Assembly: GCA_004151065.3 (NCBI GenBank)
Contig: NWUY0300092949.1
Span: 4,890 to 18,506 of the forward strand
Source of the DNA: Larix sibirica
Lineage: Eukaryota; Streptophyta; Pinopsida; Pinales; Pinaceae
Direction: 5' to 3'
Length of the DNA stretch: 13,617 nucleotides
Below are positions 10,466 through 13,617 of this stretch, one piece after another (the stretch's first letter is position 1; each line of letters opens with the position of its first letter). The translations under genes and the position numbers were made by a program. The notes under the pieces are model-generated. The model saw only the letters and a program-made list of their open reading frames with translations, had not been told where the DNA came from and did not search any database.

Positions 10466-11195
10466 TGACCGTGGAATTGCAATATTGGTCATTACCTCAA
10501 TATTTGCTGGATCTACTCTAATTCATGAAGTAGAGATACGATGCCCAATAACTATGCCCTCAGTTACAATCATTTTACATTTTTCATGGCTAAGAGCTAA
10601 GTAAGTTTCTTGGCATCTGATCAAAAAAATTTCCAAGTTAGTAAGGGATTACTTAAAAGTATCACCATATGCGGTAAAATAATCCATATAAATTTCCACA
10701 TAGTCATGCATCAAATCAAAAAAAATTCCTAGGACTCTTTGGAATGTGGCTGGAGCATTGCATAGGCCAAAAGGAAAAATGCGGTATGCATAAGTACCCC
10801 ATGGGAAAGTGAAGGTAGTATTATATTGATCCTCTGGTGCAATCTGAATTTGATTGTAGCCACTAAACCCATCTAGGAATGAGAAATACTTTTTTCCAGC
10901 TTATGTGTCTAGTACTTAATCGATAAAGGGAAGAGGCAAGTAGTATTTTAGTGTAGATTTTTTCATTTCTCTAAATTCCACACATATCCTCCACCTTCCA
11001 TTCTTTTTAGGCACAATAACAAGTGGACAAACCCACTTACTATCAGAAATGGTGTAAATAAAGTTGGCAGCAAGCAATTTCTTCAATTCCTCTTTTACAA
11101 TGTCTTTTAGAGCAGAATCCATTTGTCTTTGTGGATGTATAATAGGTCTAGCATCCTGTTGTAAATATATGTGGTGTAAACATGTCTTAGGATGG
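10466..11195 (-). pseudogene. Reverse transcriptase domain of the gypsy element (broken)
   Basis: RT copies element RNA into DNA. Motifs in order: DARPIIHPQRQ lead-in; DSKWVCPLVIVPKKNGRWRI; LPLPFID; FLDGFSGYNQIQIAPEDQ with the first catalytic Asp; FPFGLCNAPATFQR; and the active-site box, which here reads IYMDYF. The second Asp of the usual Y-x-D-D box is Tyr (codon 10679-10681), so the polymerase is catalytically dead. In-frame stops begin at 10916, 10901, 10649 and 10523. The frame is the same throughout and matches RNase H, showing decay mainly by substitution. A single-base shift near 11195 separates it from protease. Confidence 0.93.
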
Positions 11196-12200
11196 ATTAC
11201 TTACACCTATGGATGACACTAAGGATAAAGCTGCATTTGTTGCATCAAAATTCTCTTGAAATTCTTTGCTGAAAATGTGTTCATATTCTGAAAACGATTC
11301 AGGATACTCAATAGTGTTAGTAGGAGAAAGGAATTGACTCAATATATTCTCCTCTATCTGTTCTTGTAGTCCCTTAGAGTGTTCAATGGTGAGTAGGGGA
11401 TAAGAGGTCTCCTCATCTAGATAAGGGTTCTCTATCCATAATAATCGTTTTGAAGCAGGTTGTGTAGGTGGATAGAGGGTACGTTTTTGTGTTGATCCCC
11501 CATTAGAGATATTCATTTCCCCAGGCCTGCAACTAATGAAAGCATAAGTCTTATCCAACCAGGGTCTACCCGATATCACAGGATGACCATGCATATTAGT
11601 TTTTGGCTGAATGGCCACAAAATATGTGAGGTACTCCCAAGATGAAAGAGTCACAATATAATCATCCAAAACACTAGAAGGTATAAGTTTAGATCTATAT
11701 GCCAATTCTAAAACTATTGGTGTTGGTATAAGGCATTCTATGTGCACTGATTCCATGAGAGGAACAATCATAATGTTAATAGAATCTCTTAGATAAACTA
11801 AGGTGTTTTATATGGGGGTATCATTGATGTAAATGGTGACTATAGGATTCCCAGGGTCAATGTACTTCATAATTGTTTCCAACATCAAAGTGGATAATTG
11901 ACCAATTACTTGAATGGAAGGGGGGTCTTTACGTTTTCTGCCTGGATTCTTGAGACATAATTCCCTAATATTTTTTGCATAGATGGGTGTATCTCTAATA
12001 GATTTCAATAAGGGAATTATAACACAAACATTCCTCAATTCATCTTCTAAATCAAATTCTGGTTGGGCTACAGGTTTTTGTACAGTTAATCTCTCCAGAT
12101 AGGGAGGCGTTCTAAGTTCCTGTGGCTTGCCAGAAAGTAAAGGTAAGGAAGATTGAGGTAGTGGGGTCTCTTTTTCTAGATGATCATCATTGAGTGTTTA
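11187..12200 (-). pseudogene. Retropepsin-type protease region of the gypsy element (broken)
   Basis: The protease would cut the gag-pol polyprotein. The frame runs from about 12200 through ELRNVCVIIPLLKSI and KNPGRKRKDPP to the protease core. Its conserved end is HPVISGRPWLDKTYAF followed by ISCRPGEMNISNG, the flap-distal and GRPWL region seen in plant gypsy proteases. The active-site loop is read as NTLVYLRDSINIM: the catalytic Asp is Tyr (11793-11795), the following Gly is Arg and the next small residue is Asp, so it is inactive. A TAA at 11808 lies five codons upstream of the active site. The 3' end of the open frame (EYPESFSEYEHIFSKEF) is the usual spacer before RT. Confidence 0.88.
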
Positions 12201-12590
12201 ATTAGGGGTCTCCTCATATTTTTCTTCCTCAATGATAACAACAGGTTTAATTTTATTCAAAACCTTCCCATACCTGATGTGGATGTCATGCAAAGGGATA
12301 TGGGAAATCATATAAGTTGGGAAGGTCTGGAGCCCAGCATTAAGAGAAGGTTGGGATCTATTATTTGGGTTAGTGATTGGATGAGATGGAAATGGTGTAG
12401 GATGAGGAGGAATAGGTTGATTTGGGGGCATTTAGAGTTGTGGAGGCTAAAAGATAGCAAGATGAGGTATATGTGGGTGATTTTGTGGCATGGGATTAGG
12501 GAATTGTGGATAAGTAGTGTAGGGAGGTGGGAATGATTGAGGAGGGGAGTTTCCATGTATATTTCCTCTCCAACCTTGTTTCCAAAGTTG
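12198..12590 (-). pseudogene. Proline-rich linker between nucleocapsid and protease
   Basis: In the same frame as protease, this stretch reads as repeated Pro/Gln/His/Asn segments (SPPQSFPPPYTTYPQFPNP; MPPNQPIPPHPTPFPSHP), followed by an acidic VIIEEEKYEE. Proline-rich tails after the zinc knuckles are common in Athila-like gag. Stops begin at 12447, 12432 and 12198. The overlapping frame 12308-12556 (Leu/His-rich) and the plus-strand frame 12180-12536 are shadows created by the CC-rich repeats. Confidence 0.7.
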
Positions 12591-13256
12591 GTGGATTTTT
12601 AAGTCTACCATAGGTTAGGTACACCCCATTGTGATGGACGATTAGTATAAAAAGGAAGAAACTGTGCATAAGGATAGTAAATTATACCTTGAGGTCTTGG
12701 CTTCTATGTCCTCTTTTGTGCTGCTTGGTATGGAAGTTATGTTGCTTCACTAATCCCTTTATAAATAACTTGTAATCATGGGAGAGAGAGGCATCTTTCA
12801 GTGGCATGATTTTCTGCACAGATAGCAAAGATCTACACATTATTCAAATGACAACTTTTCAAAGGGTGTTTTTGTCTACACATTAAACATAAAATAGAAA
12901 AAGTAAAATTTTCTTCTTCTTGCCTTTTCTTAATTTGTAATGCATCTAATTGATTACTAAGAGTACTCAAAATGTTTGCTTTAAAATTTTCCAATAAATT
13001 TCCTATTTCTAACCTAGTGACTCCCACAACAGATTTCTTCCCTCTAGAAATAGGATCTCTAATGCCCCTACCTGTTTTAGCTCTACTCCTAGATTAATAT
13101 TTACACAATTCCCAAATGTTTTCAAAAGAGTTTTGATAGATATCATGAGATTTAAAGTGTCCATATACTCCTCCTGAATTCCCTTTAAGAAAATAGTTTT
13201 GATGGATTCTTCATCTAGAGTACCATGTTTGGACTTTTGAAGGTTTGTTATACCTC
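12590..13256 (-). pseudogene. Gag remnant: capsid C-terminus and nucleocapsid
   Basis: Gag forms the intracellular particle and packages element RNA. Readable text starts near 13256 (HGTLDEESIKTIFLKGI), shifts frame near 13140, continues through SFENIWELCKY, a TAA at 13094, then SRSRAKTGRGIRDPISRGKK and TRLEIGNLLENFKANILST. Next come two zinc knuckles and an aromatic/proline-rich tail (IIYYPYAQFLPFYTNRP). Stops also begin at 12833, 12776, 12737, 12704, 12605 and 12599. A frameshift near 12600 leads into the linker. The matrix and main capsid part expected upstream is not recognisable, so gag appears truncated at its 5' end. Confidence 0.82.
12791..12889 (-). other. Two tandem CCHC-like zinc knuckles of gag
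   Basis: Knuckle 1 (12851-12889) reads CLMCRQKHPLKSC, spacing C-x2-C-x3-H-x4-C, one residue shorter than the standard C-x2-C-x4-H-x4-C. Knuckle 2 (12791-12829) reads FAICAENHATERC with the same spacing, but its first Cys is Phe (codon 12827-12829). Both share the short C-to-H spacing, so that spacing is a lineage trait, while the Phe is damage. A TAG (12833-12835) separates them. Such knuckles bind the packaged RNA. Confidence 0.8.
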
Positions 13257-13448
13257 AAAATGACCCACTGTGTACTATTGAGCATCTTCATGTCATATCT
13301 CCATGAGGAACATGATTTTTTTTCCTCCTAGGTGTGTTAGGACACTTCTTCATCATGTTGACATCTACTCCAACAACTTAAAGGTCAAAAAACCACTTCA
13401 CCTAACCCATTTATCCACCTCCTAGAGATATTTTCGCACCCTACTAGT

Positions 13449-13553
13449 GGTGCAAGATGCAAAAATACAACATTTTCATGCTTTGCATACCTATAGGGGT
13501 GCAAAAATTACAACATTTTTGCGCTATGCTTAGTTACAGGGGTGCAAAAATCC
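13449..13553. repeat. 43-49 bp tandem repeats with hairpin core
   Basis: Units start with ggtgcaa at 13449, 13498 and 13541 (the third is partial). Unit 2 holds a perfect 8-base inverted repeat, gcaaaaat and atttttgc, separated by six bases (13501-13522); unit 1 has a degraded version. The third begins ggtgcaaaaatcc. The repeat could form small hairpins in RNA or DNA; its role is unknown. Confidence 0.75.
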
Positions 13554-13573
13554 ATGAATAGCCATTTTCCTTA

Positions 13574-13592
13574 GATCTTGGATCTTGGATCT
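13574..13592. repeat. Short GATCTTG tandem repeat
   Basis: The 7-base unit gatcttg occurs twice in a row plus a partial third copy, just before ctcgag. It is a trivial slippage product and no function is inferred. Confidence 0.7.
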
Positions 13593-13617
13593 CGAGGAGA
13601 TTTTCATGGGATAAGGT

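Larger units (their letters stand above)
8510..13300 (-). mobile_element. Degenerate Ty3/gypsy LTR retrotransposon, Athila-like gag-pol remnant
   Basis: Reading the minus strand from about 13256 to 8513 gives, in order, capsid C-terminus, two zinc knuckles, proline-rich linker, retropepsin, reverse transcriptase, RNase H and integrase. The PR-RT-RH-INT order defines the Ty3/gypsy group. The integrase ends in a GPY/F module without a chromodomain, which together with the gag style points to the Athila/Tat branch rather than chromoviruses. The original was probably a single gag-pol frame: pieces lie in the same frame over long distances, broken by stops and by single-base shifts near 13140, 12600, 11195, 9600 and 9285. 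The N-terminal half of gag is missing or unrecognisable. No LTR pair, primer-binding site or target duplication was found, so the limits given are those of readable coding sequence only. Confidence 0.92.
13301..13617. other. Right-end non-coding repeat-like sequence (possible leader, LTR or foreign repeat)
   Basis: Gag similarity is lost here and no frame continues. The stretch includes the palindromic tandem repeats at 13449-13553 and a short GATCTTG repeat at 13574-13592. In the minus orientation it lies upstream of gag, where the 5' leader or LTR should be. But most of gag's N-terminal half is missing, so this could instead be another repeat joined by deletion. Confidence 0.45.

Noticed and set aside
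10466-11195. Reverse transcriptase as a defence or retron-type system
   Set aside because: The domain order and RNase H/integrase partners are those of a Ty3/gypsy retrotransposon; no non-coding RNA or toxin partner is present.
12180-12536. 118-residue plus-strand ORF
   Set aside because: It is the antisense shadow of the proline-rich linker; the CC-rich codons of the linker create Trp/Arg/Gly-rich text on the other strand.
12308-12556. 82-residue Leu/His-rich minus-strand ORF
   Set aside because: It is an alternative frame of the same proline-rich linker; the other minus frame joins directly to protease.
13449-13553. Direct repeats considered as a CRISPR array
   Set aside because: There are only two full units, they differ in sequence and length, there are no unique spacers, and the context is eukaryotic repeat DNA.

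Overview
The window looks like repeat-rich, AT-rich intergenic DNA from a seed plant. There are no bacterial signals: no operons, no ribosome-binding sites, no dense ORFs. The only clearly recognisable coding material is a decayed Ty3/gypsy LTR retrotransposon on the minus strand. Its gag, protease and integrase text reminds me of Athila-type (non-chromoviral) elements common in gymnosperms, so a conifer or other gymnosperm is my best guess. This rests on family resemblance read by eye, not on a search.

Layout, left to right in plus coordinates. 1-2261: AT-rich sequence with no gene, a short (TA)n run and a 29-bp duplication. 2262-2460: a more GC-rich patch that may be an old tRNA-derived SINE. 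2681-2921: about four copies of a ~55-bp tandem repeat. 2926-4787: no gene; a 12-base purine tract (minus strand) at 4130-4141 could be a retroelement polypurine tract. 4788-7020 (minus): a long broken reading frame (14 in-frame stops, two frameshifts) for a ~740-residue lysine-rich, coiled-coil-prone protein with an N-terminal globular part. 7825-8446 (minus): one or two small frames, the first with a signal-peptide-like N-terminus, sitting where env-like genes lie in some plant gypsy elements. 8510 to about 13256 (minus): remnant gag-pol in the order gag (two zinc knuckles), proline-rich linker, protease, reverse transcriptase, RNase H, integrase with a GPY/F-type C-terminus. From about 13300 to the right edge: non-coding sequence with palindromic tandem repeats, possibly LTR or leader sequence, or another repeat into which gag has been truncated.

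Nothing here can encode a working protein of the element. Every domain carries stops or frameshifts, and protease, RT and RNase H have each lost a key aspartate (Asp to Tyr in all three). No pair of LTRs, primer-binding site or target-site duplication could be identified, so the element's true ends are unknown.

The most interesting possibility is structural. Gag-pol, the signal-peptide ORF, the long coiled-coil ORF and the purine tract all lie on the same strand in that order. They may be parts of one oversized Athila-like element carrying two extra ORFs between integrase and the 3' LTR. The alternative is a chance stack of unrelated dead repeats.
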